Positions 33,808 through 42,485 of a DNA stretch of 64,000 nucleotides are shown here, piece after piece. Origin of the DNA: Gulosibacter sp. 10 (lineage in GTDB: Bacteria; Actinomycetota; Actinomycetes; Actinomycetales; Microbacteriaceae); NCBI RefSeq assembly GCF_900163695.1, contig NZ_FUIC01000037.1:1-64000 (forward strand), given 5' to 3'. The notes beneath the pieces are model-generated. The model was given only the letters and a program-made list of their open reading frames with translations, did not search any database and was not told where the DNA came from. Each line of letters begins with the position of its first letter. Position 1 is the first letter of the stretch. Position numbers and translations under genes: made by a program.

Positions 33808-34191
33808 ATGGCGCCCCGTAGTCGCACTACCGAGCACGCTGAACGTCGGGCCGGCATGCTCCCGGAATTCCTCATCAGCGGACTCGGCCACGGGCTGGTC
33901 TTCACCTCCGCATTCGTGCTCGGCAACACCGGCGTCCCGAGCCAGCTCAGCGGCGCCGCCGGGGCCGTCCTCACCTCGGCCCAGTACGTCTCGAACGGCG
34001 TCGGGATCGCGATCCTGACGATCTTCGTGGCTCGCATCGCCGGGACCGCGGGCTTCGCCTGGGCCTTCGGATTCAACACCGCCGTCGCCTTCCTGGGCAT
34101 CGCGCTCGCCCTCGTCTCGAGCCGCGGCGCACGTCGGCCGGCGAACGCCGATGAGCCGCCGGAAGCGCGCGGCGCCGGAGCGGAAACCTGA
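33808..34191 (+). pseudogene. C-terminal remnant of a DHA2-type MFS pump
   Basis: The product (about 127 residues) matches only the last three helices of DHA2 pumps: LPEFLISGLGHGLVFTSAFV, then SGAAGAVLTSAQYVSNGVGIAILT and a final helix. Nothing upstream encodes the missing 11 helices; the preceding DNA is the operator of the TA-like operon. Probably a truncation left by the event that inserted that operon. Confidence 0.65.
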
Positions 34192-34385
34192 GCCGGTACC
34201 ACGGTGTTCGCACGGGACCATCGCTTCCGCCGACTGATCGCATGCCCGCCGAACGGAGACGCTCTCGTCACCGGAACAGCCGCGAGCCCCTCGTCCGGCT
34301 CCGCACCGCACTTGCGGGCACGCGGAAGGACGCACTAGTTTAAGAAACTGTATCGTTTCGTATTGATATCGAGGATGGAGCGGCC

Positions 34386-35021
34386 ATGGCCCCCGATGAA
34401 GCGCCGAGCACAGGGGCACGAGGCCGCCCCATCGATGCGGCCCTCACTCCGTCGATCGTGGAAGCGGTTCTGTCGCTGCTCGCGGACGAGGGCTACGCCC
34501 GCCTGACCACTGCCGCGGTCGCGAAGCGAGCCGGCGTCTCGACGGCGACCCTGTACCGGCGCTGGCCCTCGAAGCGCGATCTGCTGCTCGCCGCGGCCGG
34601 GAGCATCGCCGAATCCGAGACCGCCGACATCGATACCGGTGCGCTGGAGAGCGACCTGCGAACGCTGTTCGCCCAGAAGCGACGAGCGCTCTCCGGCAGG
34701 ATCGGGGCGACGCTGGTGACGCTGGTCGGCGAAGCCGCCCACGACGCCGAACTCGCGGCCATCATCCGCACGAGCGTCTTCACCCCGACGCGCGACCACC
34801 TGGCGGCGATCCTGCATCGCGCCGAGGCCCGGGGCGAGCACATCGGCGCCGACGCCGATGCCGCCGCCCACGTGCTGGTCGGCGCGATCCTCGCACGCAT
34901 CGCCCTCGCCGGCGCCGAAGACGGCGCAGCGGTGCTGCCGGAAGACGACGTCTCGCTGCTCGTTCGCGCCATCGCCGGCCCCGCGGAGCGCCGGAATCCA
35001 CACGACGAGAAGGGCCGATGA
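34386..35021 (+). CDS. TetR-family transcriptional regulator
   Basis: 211 residues. HTH with LTTAAVAKRAGVSTATLYRR and WPSKRDLL, then a TetR_C domain. GAAAC-N6-GTTTC (34344-34359) lies 27 bases upstream and is a candidate operator. The next gene, an SDR, overlaps by ATGA, so regulator and enzyme form one operon and are probably self-regulated together. Confidence 0.9.
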   Translation: MAPDEAPSTGARGRPIDAALTPSIVEAVLSLLADEGYARLTTAAVAKRAGVSTATLYRRWPSKRDLLLAAAGSIAESETADIDTGALESDLRTLFAQKRRALSGRIGATLVTLVGEAAHDAELAAIIRTSVFTPTRDHLAAILHRAEARGEHIGADADAAAHVLVGAILARIALAGAEDGAAVLPEDDVSLLVRAIAGPAERRNPHDEKGR

Positions 35022-35854
35022 TGGGCGCGGAGCGGACGATCGTCATCACCGGCGCGAGCGACGGCATCGGCGCGGCGGCCGCCAGGCAGCTCGCAGGCGC
35101 CGGCGTCCGGCTGGTCCTCGTCGGGCGCTCGCCGCAGAAGACGAAGGCGGTCGCCGAGGAGACCGGCGCGGAGTATCACCTCGCCGATTTCACGAGGCTC
35201 GACGAGGTGCGCCTCCTCGCGGAGGCGATCGGCAGCAGCTGCGAGCGGATCGACGTGCTGGCCAATAACGCGGGCGGCATGTTCTCCGGCCCGACCGCCA
35301 CCCCCGACGGCTTCGAGAAGACCTTCCAGGTCAACCACCTCGCGCCCTTCCTGCTGACGCATCTGCTGCTCGGCACGCTGCTCGAGAGTCGCGCGTCCGT
35401 CGTGAACACGTCCAGCATCGGCGCCCGCCTGTTCGGCGGCATCGACCTCGAGGACCTCGAGGACTGGCGGAGCTTCACGCCGTCCAAGGCGTACGGCGAC
35501 GCGAAACTGGCGAACATCCTGTTCGCCAAGGGCCTGCACGACCGCTTCCACGAACGCGGCCTGTCCTCCGTGGCGTTCCATCCCGGCACTGTCGCGACCA
35601 ACTTCGCCTCGGACACCGACGGCTATTTCCGACGCATCTACCACGGCGCGCTGAAGCGGTTCCTCATCTCTCCGGAACGGGGAGGCCGGCGGCTCCGATA
35701 CTTCATCGAGGGCGCACCCGGAGAGGCCTGGGCCTCGGGCGAGTACCGCGTCTCGCCGAGACGCCGCGGGCGGACCCATCGCCAGGCCTACGATCCGGTC
35801 GTCGTGCGCGAGCACTGGCGGCGCAGCGAGGAGATGCTCGGCATCCGCTGGTGA
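35018..35854 (+). CDS. Short-chain dehydrogenase (retinol dehydrogenase-like)
   Basis: 278 residues. TGASDGIG cofactor motif near the N-terminus, NNAG, Ser in NTSSIGAR, and YGDAK, with the longer C-terminal region of RDH/WW-type SDRs. Translated with the TetR gene upstream (ATGA overlap). Substrate unknown, but co-regulation by a TetR sensor suggests a hydrophobic carbonyl or alcohol. Confidence 0.9.
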   Translation: MMGAERTIVITGASDGIGAAAARQLAGAGVRLVLVGRSPQKTKAVAEETGAEYHLADFTRLDEVRLLAEAIGSSCERIDVLANNAGGMFSGPTATPDGFEKTFQVNHLAPFLLTHLLLGTLLESRASVVNTSSIGARLFGGIDLEDLEDWRSFTPSKAYGDAKLANILFAKGLHDRFHERGLSSVAFHPGTVATNFASDTDGYFRRIYHGALKRFLISPERGGRRLRYFIEGAPGEAWASGEYRVSPRRRGRTHRQAYDPVVVREHWRRSEEMLGIRW

Positions 35855-35887
35855 TGCCCGCGCACGGCAGCCTGTCCGCAGCCGAGG

Positions 35888-36451
35888 CTATCGGCTCCTG
35901 TTCCGCGTGGCAGGCGAGGATTCCCAGTGGACCTCCCCGTCCACGACTTCCTCGGTCGGGTGGAGCCCCAGCGTGCGCGCGACTCGTTCGGAGGCGAGAT
36001 TCGCGGGCGCGATGAAGGCGATGCACCGGTCGATCCCTCGGCCCCGCAACCAGGCGCGCATCGCTGCAGCGGCCTCCGACGCGAATCCGCGCCCCTGGTG
36101 CCGCGCGGCGACCACCCAGGCGATATCGGCGACGACGGAGCTTCCTTCGCCGTGCAGCGTCGCCTGCGTGAAACCAATGGCGTCACCGCTGTCGCGACGA
36201 CGGATGATCCAGTTCAGCCACCCCTGCTCGCCATCGGCCGATCGACCGGCGGCCTGTCGCGAGTAGCGGTCCGTCAGCTCCCGGAGCGATGGGGGCGCTC
36301 CGCCGATGTATCGATACAGGCCGGGGTCCGCGAGCGCTTCCCGCATCTCCGGGGCGTGGCTGACGGCCAGGGGCTCCATCGACACCCTGGGCGTTTCGAT
36401 CGGCAGCGCCGCGGGCCAGTCGTGCACGAGCACGAGTATCGCAGACGCCAC
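35888..36451 (-). CDS. GNAT-family (RimJ/RimL-type) N-acetyltransferase
   Basis: 187 residues. IETPRVSMEPLAVSHAPEM opening, acetyl-CoA loop HQGRGFASEAAAAM, then ANLASERVARTLGL. GTG start, 13 bases after the stop of the MFS gene upstream on the same strand, so the two are probably one transcript. Target unknown. Confidence 0.87.
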   Translation of the reverse strand: MASAILVLVHDWPAALPIETPRVSMEPLAVSHAPEMREALADPGLYRYIGGAPPSLRELTDRYSRQAAGRSADGEQGWLNWIIRRRDSGDAIGFTQATLHGEGSSVVADIAWVVAARHQGRGFASEAAAAMRAWLRGRGIDRCIAFIAPANLASERVARTLGLHPTEEVVDGEVHWESSPATRNRSR

Positions 36452-36464
36452 GACGCGCGAGCGC

Positions 36465-37650
36465 TCATCGGCGGCGCATGGCGCGGATCGAGATCACCGC
36501 CAGGGCGAGCGCGACGACTCCCCCGCCGAGCGCGATCGCGGCGAAGGCCGGCGCCGGGCTCCCCCCCCCCGCCGAGCGCGGGGATGAACACCGCGCCGAA
36601 CAGCGAGACCGCGACCGCCTCCGTCCCCACGCGCATGGTGTTGATCCATCCCGCCGCCATGCCCGCGTCCTCATCCGGCGCGGCGGCGAGCCCCTCGTTA
36701 TCGACCAGGCCCGCGTGGAGGCCAAACCCGGCGCCCAGCATCACCATCGCCGGCACGAGCAGCCACGCGGACACGACCGCGCCCGCGGCGAAGGTGAAGC
36801 TCGCCACCGCGACCACGAGCGTCACCCCGAGGAACCGCGGCTGCCGGATCAGGGCGAGATCGAGCAGCGGATGCTCGGCCCGGCGCTCGCGCCGGAGCAG
36901 GGCCGCGAACGCGAACGCCGCGATCAGCGCGAGCCCGAGCGTCGGCGCCGACGCCCATCCCGCCTCGGAGCCGGTCACGAGCGCGGCGACGAGCGATGCG
37001 ATGGCGGCGAAGAACAGGATCGCGGCCGGCCAGTCGAACGGCGCGGTCGAGCGGGGCTCGTCGCGGAGCAGGGGCCGCGCCGCCTGCATCAGCGCGAACG
37101 ACACGACGAGCAGCCCGCCCTGCACCCCGAAGATCGCCCGCCAGGTCCACGTCTGGGCGATGATCCCGCACAGCGTCGGCCCGAATGCCAGGGCGAGGCC
37201 GGCCATCGCCCCGAGCAGCGAGAACACGCGAGCGCGGCCCTCGCCCGCGTAGACCACCGAGAGCAGGGCGGAGCCGACCGAGAACACCGCGCCGGCGCCG
37301 AGCCCGGCCAGGATGCGCGCCGCGTCGAGGACGACGTAGCTCTCGGCCAGGACGCTCAGGACCGATCCCGCGATGAACAGGATCGCCCCCGCCTGGAAGG
37401 ACGGCCGACGGCCGACGCGGTCCGCGAGCGATCCCCACGCCAGCGTCGAAGCCGCGAACGTGATGTTGAACCCGTTGAGCGCCCACTGCTGCCCCGCCGC
37501 CGACTCCCCGAGCGAGGCGGCGATATCCGCGAGGGCCACCGCCGTGCCCGACACCGACAGCGGCACCGCGAACACCGCGGCCAGGACCGCGACCAGCAGC
37601 GCTCCCCTCCTCGCTCCCCCGCCGATCGGCCGACTGACGTTCTCGCGCAT
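36465..37650 (-). pseudogene. MFS transporter (DHA2-like) frameshifted at a G10 tract
   Basis: Reads from the ATG at 37650 through about 11-12 helices (VPLSVSGTAVALADIAASL, LADRVGRRPSF) to FIPALGGG. A run of ten G (36561-36570, C10 on the plus strand) then shifts the frame. With nine G the frame continues APAFAAIALGGGVVALALAVISIRAMRRR (two segments) to a stop at 36465, restoring the last helix. The unshifted frame runs into an Arg-rich antisense tail. Nearest relative is the pump at 18243. Divergent from the TetR gene at 37756. Confidence 0.8.
36561..36570. repeat. C10/G10 homopolymer inside an MFS gene
   Basis: Ten C on the plus strand (G in the coding strand), the longest homopolymer noticed in the window. 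It marks exactly the point where the MFS reading frame breaks. Tracts of this length slip readily in replication and in sequencing. Confidence 0.85.
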
Positions 37651-37695
37651 CCGCTCCCCGCTTCCCTCGTTCCGAGCGACCACCATATCGTTAAC

Positions 37696-37713
37696 TGGAA
37701 CATTAATGTTCCA
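37696..37713. promoter_or_regulatory. 18-bp perfect palindrome, TetR operator
   Basis: TGGAACATTAATGTTCCA is fully self-complementary and lies between the MFS start (37650) and the tetR start (37756). Strong candidate binding site for this TetR protein. Confidence 0.7.
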
Positions 37714-37755
37714 CTTATTGCACTCGAGAGGTGCGAGCCCGCGTAGGATCGGGGC

Positions 37756-38361
37756 ATGGATGCGGTCGACCGGGAATTCGCGGAGCGGGTCTTCGGCACG
37801 CGCCTGCGCGCCGACGCCGCGGCCAAGGCGTTCGAGATCCTGCGAGCCGCGGACCGGCTGCTGCGAGCGGATCCGGCCGCCACGCTTGAGGAGATCGCGA
37901 GCGCGGCCGGGGCAGCGAGGACCACGGTCTACCGCCGGTTCCCCACGCGGAACGATCTGCTCGTGGCGCTCTCGCGCTGGGCGGTCGGACGCATCGCGTC
38001 GGCGCTCGAGGACGCGCAGATCGGCGCCGTCGCACCCGAGGAGGCGCTGCACCGGGCGACGCGCAACGCGATCGAGGCGAAGACCGGCCTCGCGTACGCG
38101 CGCACGCTGCCGCCGGCCGACGATCCGCTGGTGGCGGAGTCGCAGGCGCGCATCCGCGAGCTCGCCGGCCGGCTCGTCGCCGAGTGCGCGGATGCGGGAG
38201 TGATCGATGCCGATGCGGACCCCGAGTGGGTGCTGGCGGTGTTCTACGCCCTCGTGCACGAAGCCTCGGTCGGCCCGACGGCCGACGACGCGGATGCCGA
38301 CGCGCTCTCCAGACGGGTCGTCGACACCCTGCTCCGCGGAGTGGGGCCGACCGCGCGCTAG
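37756..38361 (+). CDS. TetR-family transcriptional regulator
   Basis: 201 residues. The HTH lies further in than usual (LEEIASAAGAARTTVYRRF, about 45-63) after a 25-residue helix. TAGGAT lies 6 bases before the ATG, so the mRNA is probably leaderless. An 18-bp palindrome separates it from the divergent, frameshifted MFS gene, its likely target. Confidence 0.9.
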   Translation: MDAVDREFAERVFGTRLRADAAAKAFEILRAADRLLRADPAATLEEIASAAGAARTTVYRRFPTRNDLLVALSRWAVGRIASALEDAQIGAVAPEEALHRATRNAIEAKTGLAYARTLPPADDPLVAESQARIRELAGRLVAECADAGVIDADADPEWVLAVFYALVHEASVGPTADDADADALSRRVVDTLLRGVGPTAR

Positions 38362-38393
38362 CATCGAGTACTCGACGGGAAGGGAGGCGGCGC

Positions 38394-39113
38394 GTGGATG
38401 AGGGCGAGCCTGCCCCGGACGAGCACGAGCGGGTGCTGCGCCGTCGCGGAGCCCATCGACTGGTCGCGGAGATGCGACAGCGGTCGCGCCGGTTCGCCCG
38501 GACCCACGCCGCCGATCTCGCCGCCGTCGACGAGCAGCACCGCTCGACGCGCATGCGGACGGTGCACCTGCTGGCGGTCCTCGTCTGGACGGGCACCGCG
38601 GTCATGATCGCCTCGGAGCTCGGCCGGTACACGGCCGGAGGGCAGTGGGCCCGAGTCGGAGTCGGAGGGGCGTGCTGGTCGGCGGCCCTCGGCGCGGCCG
38701 CCGTCATCGTGTCGGGAAGGCATCCCGTCTCCCGCATCCGGGGCGCCGCCGTGCTGTGCTCCGCGATCGTGGCGCTCGTGTGCGCGGTCGCGGCCGCGCG
38801 CGGCGTCTCGGCCGGCTGGGCGCCGCTGCTCTACGCGGGGGCGGGCCTGGTGATGCTGCTCTGTTGGGTCGTTCTCGCCGTCGTGCGCTCGCGCGATCGG
38901 GAACGGGCCGCGATCATCGATCGGAACCTGGCGCAGGTCAACAGGAGCCTCCGAGACGAGCTGCGTGCGGAGCTCGAGCAGATGCCCGGACGGACCGACG
39001 ACGGCGCCGACCTGGACCCCGAGGCCGAACGGGCGCGGGCCGCGCTGGCGACGGCCCTGGCCGAGCGGACCGTGCCGGCGGTGCCGGGCGAGGAGTGGCA
39101 GGCCGAGTCCTGA
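38394..39113 (+). CDS. Hypothetical four-helix membrane protein
   Basis: 239 residues. An Arg-rich cytosolic N-terminus (about 55 residues), four hydrophobic helices (about 60-160) and an acidic, helical C-terminal tail (RELEQ-like, EQMPGRTDDGADLDPEAERA). No family recognised. GTG start with GGGAGG 6 bases upstream. Confidence 0.7.
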   Translation: MDEGEPAPDEHERVLRRRGAHRLVAEMRQRSRRFARTHAADLAAVDEQHRSTRMRTVHLLAVLVWTGTAVMIASELGRYTAGGQWARVGVGGACWSAALGAAAVIVSGRHPVSRIRGAAVLCSAIVALVCAVAAARGVSAGWAPLLYAGAGLVMLLCWVVLAVVRSRDRERAAIIDRNLAQVNRSLRDELRAELEQMPGRTDDGADLDPEAERARAALATALAERTVPAVPGEEWQAES

Positions 39114-39273
39114 TCGGGCGCCGCGGGGCGAGGACGACGCCGGCTCGTCGCGATGGTCCGCGGCCCTCTCCTGTCGGGCGGGCACCGCGGAGGGCAAAAC
39201 TGTGCATCCGGTATGGTGTTGAAGCACTGCGCCCACGCCGCGCCCGACAGCCCCGCAGAACGGAGGCCGCACC

Positions 39274-39609
39274 ATGCCCGTCCTGGCGATCGTGCCGCGA
39301 ACGCACTGGCTCAACGGCTGGTTCCTCAGGCTCTTCACCCGACCGGTCATCCGCGTCGACGGAGCCGAAGCCTCCGCGGCGTGGGGGCGGCCCACCGAGA
39401 TCGAGGTCGAGGCCGGCATCCGAACCGTCGCCGTGGGCGCCCGATACCGGGGCACGAGCGCGGTGCTCGGCGCCCAGGAGACGACGGTCGATGCGGACGA
39501 CGGCCAACGCGTTCGACTCGAAGCGCGGAACGGCTTCTTCAATCATCAGCCCTTCACGGTGACCCGCCCTGCGCCGAGCCGCGACGGGAGCACCGACACG
39601 CCGAGCTGA
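39274..39609 (+). CDS. Hypothetical protein, possible PEGA-like fold
   Basis: 111 residues, mostly predicted beta strands: FTRPVIRVDGAEASAAWG, GIRTVAVGARYRGTSAVLG. This resembles small actinobacterial proteins with a compact beta domain, but I do not recognise the family. ACGGAGG precedes the ATG. Nothing in the neighbourhood fixes a role. Confidence 0.6.
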   Translation: MPVLAIVPRTHWLNGWFLRLFTRPVIRVDGAEASAAWGRPTEIEVEAGIRTVAVGARYRGTSAVLGAQETTVDADDGQRVRLEARNGFFNHQPFTVTRPAPSRDGSTDTPS

Positions 39610-39672
39610 GCATCCGGGCCCGCCGTGGCGGTCATGCGGTCGAGGCGACGGACCGGTGCCGTGCAACCGCTG

Positions 39673-39690
39673 CCGCACCGAACGGTGCGG
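39673..39690. terminator. Hairpin between convergent genes
   Basis: CCGCACCG and CGGTGCGG are perfect 8-bp arms separated by AA. It lies between the end of the hypothetical gene and the end of the convergent tetR. No T-run. Confidence 0.45.
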
Positions 39691-39733
39691 GCGCCGCGGG
39701 GCGCCGATCATGCCGGCGCCGGCGCCCGACGCC

Positions 39734-40339
39734 TCACCCCGGCACCCCGGCCGTCGCGGCGAGGAGCGCCCCGGCCGCCCCGGCGATATGCGCGAGGTCC
39801 TCGTAGTCGGCGCCGTCGTGCGCCTGCACGGACATGCCCTGGATGAGCGCGCCGAGGGCTCGGGCGAGCCCCTCGGCATCGACGCCCGCCGGGAGCTCGC
39901 CCCGCTCGACGGCATCCGCGATCCGGCCGCGCAGCCCCGCCAGCGCGTGCTCGCGCTCGGCCCGGACCACCGCTGCCGCCGCCTCGCCGTCGCGACCGGT
40001 GACGAGCAGGCCCGTCGAGACGAGGCAGCCCCGCCCCGGCTCGGCGCTGAACTCCCTCGCGGCGCGGTCGAAGTACTCGTCGACGGCCTCGGCGAGCGGG
40101 AGATCCGAGCGGATGGCGAAGCCGTACTCGTTCTGATAGAGCCGCACCGCGCGCTCGAACAGTCGCTCCTTGGACTCGAACGCGCGGTAGAGCTGCGGGG
40201 CCGTGAGCCCGGTGGCCTCCTGCAGTCGCGCCATGCTCGCGCCTTCATAGCCGTGCTCCCAGAAGACCAGGAGCGCGCTGTGCAGCGCCGCGTCCGGATC
40301 GAAGGAGCGGGGTCGTCCCGCCCTGCGCAACTTTTCCAT
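39734..40339 (-). CDS. TetR-family transcriptional regulator
   Basis: 201 residues. GRPRSFDPDAALHSALLVF and LTAPQLYRAFESK in the HTH, same subfamily as the proteins at 17125 and 58739, including a C(L)VST motif (GRGCLVSTG). Divergent from an SDR-MFS unit, the same layout as at 16295-17721 with gene order kept but sequences different. Likely repressor of that unit. Confidence 0.92.
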   Translation of the reverse strand: MEKLRRAGRPRSFDPDAALHSALLVFWEHGYEGASMARLQEATGLTAPQLYRAFESKERLFERAVRLYQNEYGFAIRSDLPLAEAVDEYFDRAAREFSAEPGRGCLVSTGLLVTGRDGEAAAAVVRAEREHALAGLRGRIADAVERGELPAGVDAEGLARALGALIQGMSVQAHDGADYEDLAHIAGAAGALLAATAGVPG

Positions 40340-40371
40340 AGTGACTGCTACGGTATCTCACGAACCTATTT

Positions 40372-40387
40372 CGTAACGATCACTACG
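40372..40387. promoter_or_regulatory. Operator candidate between tetR and SDR
   Basis: CGTAACGATCACTACG pairs as CGTA-N2-GATC-N2-TACG (6 of 8 pairs). It lies in the 56-base divergent gap and ends just before the SDR ribosome-binding site GGAGAAATC. Confidence 0.5.
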
Positions 40388-40395
40388 GAGAAATC

Positions 40396-41154
40396 ATGCC
40401 CCGTTCCACCGCCCTCATCACCGGAGCCTCCCGAGGCATCGGCGCCGCCGTCGCCTCCGCGCTCGCCCGCGACGGCGTCTCGCTCATCGGCATCCACTAC
40501 GGCCGCGACCGCGCAGCCGCAGAGCGGACCGCCGAGCGGGTGCGCTCGCTCGGCGCCACTCCGCGGCTGATCCGGGCGGACCTGTCGACGGGAGAGGCCG
40601 CCGCCTCCGCGATCGCGCGGGAATGGCGGCGGGCCCTGGCCGAGGAGGGCTTCGAGGGCACCGACGTGCTCGTGAGCAACGCCGGCATCAACGGCGCGCA
40701 GACGCTCGGCGAGCTCGATGCCGAGACGTACGCCCGCGTGCAGGCGGTGAACCTCACCGCGCCGCTGTTCCTCCTCCACCACCTCGCGGACTCGCTCAAC
40801 GACGACGGCCGCGTCGTCGCGGTCTCGACCGGGTACACCACCGTCGCCGCGCCGACCCACCTCGCCTACACGGCCTCGAAGGCCGGGCTCGAAGGCGTGC
40901 TGCACGCCGTCTCGCCCGAGCTCGCGAAGCGCGGCATCACGGTGAACGCGGTCGCGCCAGGCATCATCGACACCGATCTCAACGCCGACTGGATCGACGA
41001 GCCCGGAGCCCGCGACGGCGCCGCGCAGGTCTCCGCATTCGGCAGGATCGGCCGGCCCGAGGACGTCGCCGACGTCATCGCCTTCCTCGCGAGCGACCGC
41101 GGCCGCTGGGTCACCGGCCAGACCATCGACGCGACCGGCGGATCGAGCCTCTGA
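40396..41154 (+). CDS. Short-chain dehydrogenase/reductase
   Basis: 252 residues. TGASRGIG, SNAG in place of the usual NNAG, Ser in VSTGYTTVAAPTHL, YTASK and C-terminal DATGGSSL. HYGRDRAA after strand 2 fits NADP(H). GGAG upstream of the ATG. The MFS gene at 41187 follows after 32 bases; both are probably repressed by the divergent TetR. Confidence 0.92.
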   Translation: MPRSTALITGASRGIGAAVASALARDGVSLIGIHYGRDRAAAERTAERVRSLGATPRLIRADLSTGEAAASAIAREWRRALAEEGFEGTDVLVSNAGINGAQTLGELDAETYARVQAVNLTAPLFLLHHLADSLNDDGRVVAVSTGYTTVAAPTHLAYTASKAGLEGVLHAVSPELAKRGITVNAVAPGIIDTDLNADWIDEPGARDGAAQVSAFGRIGRPEDVADVIAFLASDRGRWVTGQTIDATGGSSL

Positions 41155-41186
41155 TCCCCCGGCCGACCGAATCCGAACGCGCGCGC

Positions 41187-42374
41187 ATGTCCCCGACCCC
41201 GCCATCCGCTCCCGCCCGCCCGGCCGTCGTCCTGGGCGGCTTCGTCCTCCTCGTGTTCGCGACCGCGAGCGCCGAGTACCTCGTCGCGGGAGTCCTCCCG
41301 CAGCTCGCCGCCGATATCGGCGTCTCCGTCGCCGCGGCGGGCCAGACCGTCACCGCCTACGCGCTCGGCGTGGCCGTGGGCGGGCCCGTCGTGACCGTCC
41401 TGACCGCGCGGCTCCCCCGCAAGGGCCTCGCGCTCGGGCTCGGCGCCCTCTTCGTCGTCGGCACCGCGGTCACCGTGGCCGCGCCCTCCTTCGGGTGGAT
41501 CATCGTCGGCCGGGTGCTGTCCGCCTGCAGCCAGGCGACGCTCTTCGCGATCAGCCTCGCCACCGCGACCACGGCGATGGGGCCGCAGCGGCAGGGCCGC
41601 GCGGTCGCGATCGTCACCTCGGGGCTCACGGTCGCCACCGTGCTCGGCGTGCCCCTCGGCGCGCTCCTGGGCGGCGGCACGAACTGGCGGCTGCCGTTCG
41701 CGATCATCGCGGCGGCCGCGATCGTCGGCACGAGCCTGCTGGCGTGGGCGATGCCGCGCACCCCCGCGCCGAGCACCGGCATGCGCGACGAGATCCGGGC
41801 CCTGCTGCGCGGGCCGGTGCTCCTCGCGGTCGCGACCACGGTGATCGGCTTCGCCGGCGTCGGCATCGTCTTCACCTACCTCGTGCCCCTGCTCACGGGC
41901 GTGACCGGCATCCCCGCCCCGGTCGTCCCCGCGCTGCTGCTCGCCTACGGCATCGGCGGGTTCGCCGGGAACCTCATCGCCGGGCGCCTGACCGACCTCT
42001 CCCTCGGCAGGACCCTGGTCGGCATCTTCGCGGCGCTCATCGCGGTACTGGCCGCCTTCCCGCTCCTCGCCGGATACCGGGTGCCGATGATCGGGCTCGT
42101 GGTCGTCCTGGGCCTGCTCTCCACCGCGACGATCGCGCCGCTGCAATCGCTCGTGCTGCGCCATGCCGGCGCCGCGCCGACGCTGTCGCTGGCGGTGAAC
42201 GTGGGGGCGTTCAACCTGGCCAACGCGATCGGCTCCGCCATCGGCGGCCTCGGCGTCGCGGCGGGGCTGCTGCGCTGGGGCGGCTTCGGCGGGGCGGCCT
42301 TCGCGGTACTCGGCCTCGCCCTCGCCGCGCTTGCGCTCCGCGCCGGCGCATCGCGGACGCGGGGAGCGGGATGA
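41187..42374 (+). CDS. MFS transporter (DHA1, NepI-like)
   Basis: 395 residues, 12 helices. VFATASAEYLVAGVLPQLAADI in helix 1, TARLPRKGLAL in loop 2-3, and SGLTVATVLGVPLGALLG in helix 5. Second gene of the SDR-MFS unit. A strong hairpin follows at 42380-42418. Substrate unknown; co-transcription with an SDR suggests the enzyme acts on the same compound. Confidence 0.9.
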   Translation: MSPTPPSAPARPAVVLGGFVLLVFATASAEYLVAGVLPQLAADIGVSVAAAGQTVTAYALGVAVGGPVVTVLTARLPRKGLALGLGALFVVGTAVTVAAPSFGWIIVGRVLSACSQATLFAISLATATTAMGPQRQGRAVAIVTSGLTVATVLGVPLGALLGGGTNWRLPFAIIAAAAIVGTSLLAWAMPRTPAPSTGMRDEIRALLRGPVLLAVATTVIGFAGVGIVFTYLVPLLTGVTGIPAPVVPALLLAYGIGGFAGNLIAGRLTDLSLGRTLVGIFAALIAVLAAFPLLAGYRVPMIGLVVVLGLLSTATIAPLQSLVLRHAGAAPTLSLAVNVGAFNLANAIGSAIGGLGVAAGLLRWGGFGGAAFAVLGLALAALALRAGASRTRGAG

Positions 42375-42379
42375 CCCGA

Positions 42380-42418
42380 CCCGGGCGGGCGGCTCGCACC
42401 GGATGCCGGCCGCCCGGG
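42380..42418 (+). terminator. Long hairpin after the SDR-MFS unit
   Basis: CCCGGGCGG (42380-42388) pairs with CCGCCCGGG (42410-42418), and CGGC/GCCG continue the stem inside after one mismatch. It starts 5 bases after the MFS stop. No T-run. Confidence 0.6.
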
Positions 42419-42426
42419 TATCCCTC

Positions 42427-42440
42427 CGAGTGCTAGGCAG
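42427..42440 (+). promoter_or_regulatory. Motif shared with the XRE-controlled promoter
   Basis: CGAGTGCTAGGCAG matches CGAGTGCCAGGCTG at 48533-48546 at 12 of 14 positions. Both lie 45-62 bases before an MFS start codon, and the second is beside the XRE/MmyB-type gene, so this may be a shared binding site. Confidence 0.45.
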
Positions 42441-42485
42441 CCGGGGGTTCTGGTTGGCCGCCCGAGGCCCGAGCAGGGTGGATGC

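Noticed and set aside
33808-34191. A separate small membrane protein
   Set aside because: All three helices match the end of DHA2 pumps, and nothing suggests an independent three-helix family.
39030-39030. An entry in the findings list at this base
   Set aside because: It is a no-signal entry with negligible score and should be ignored.
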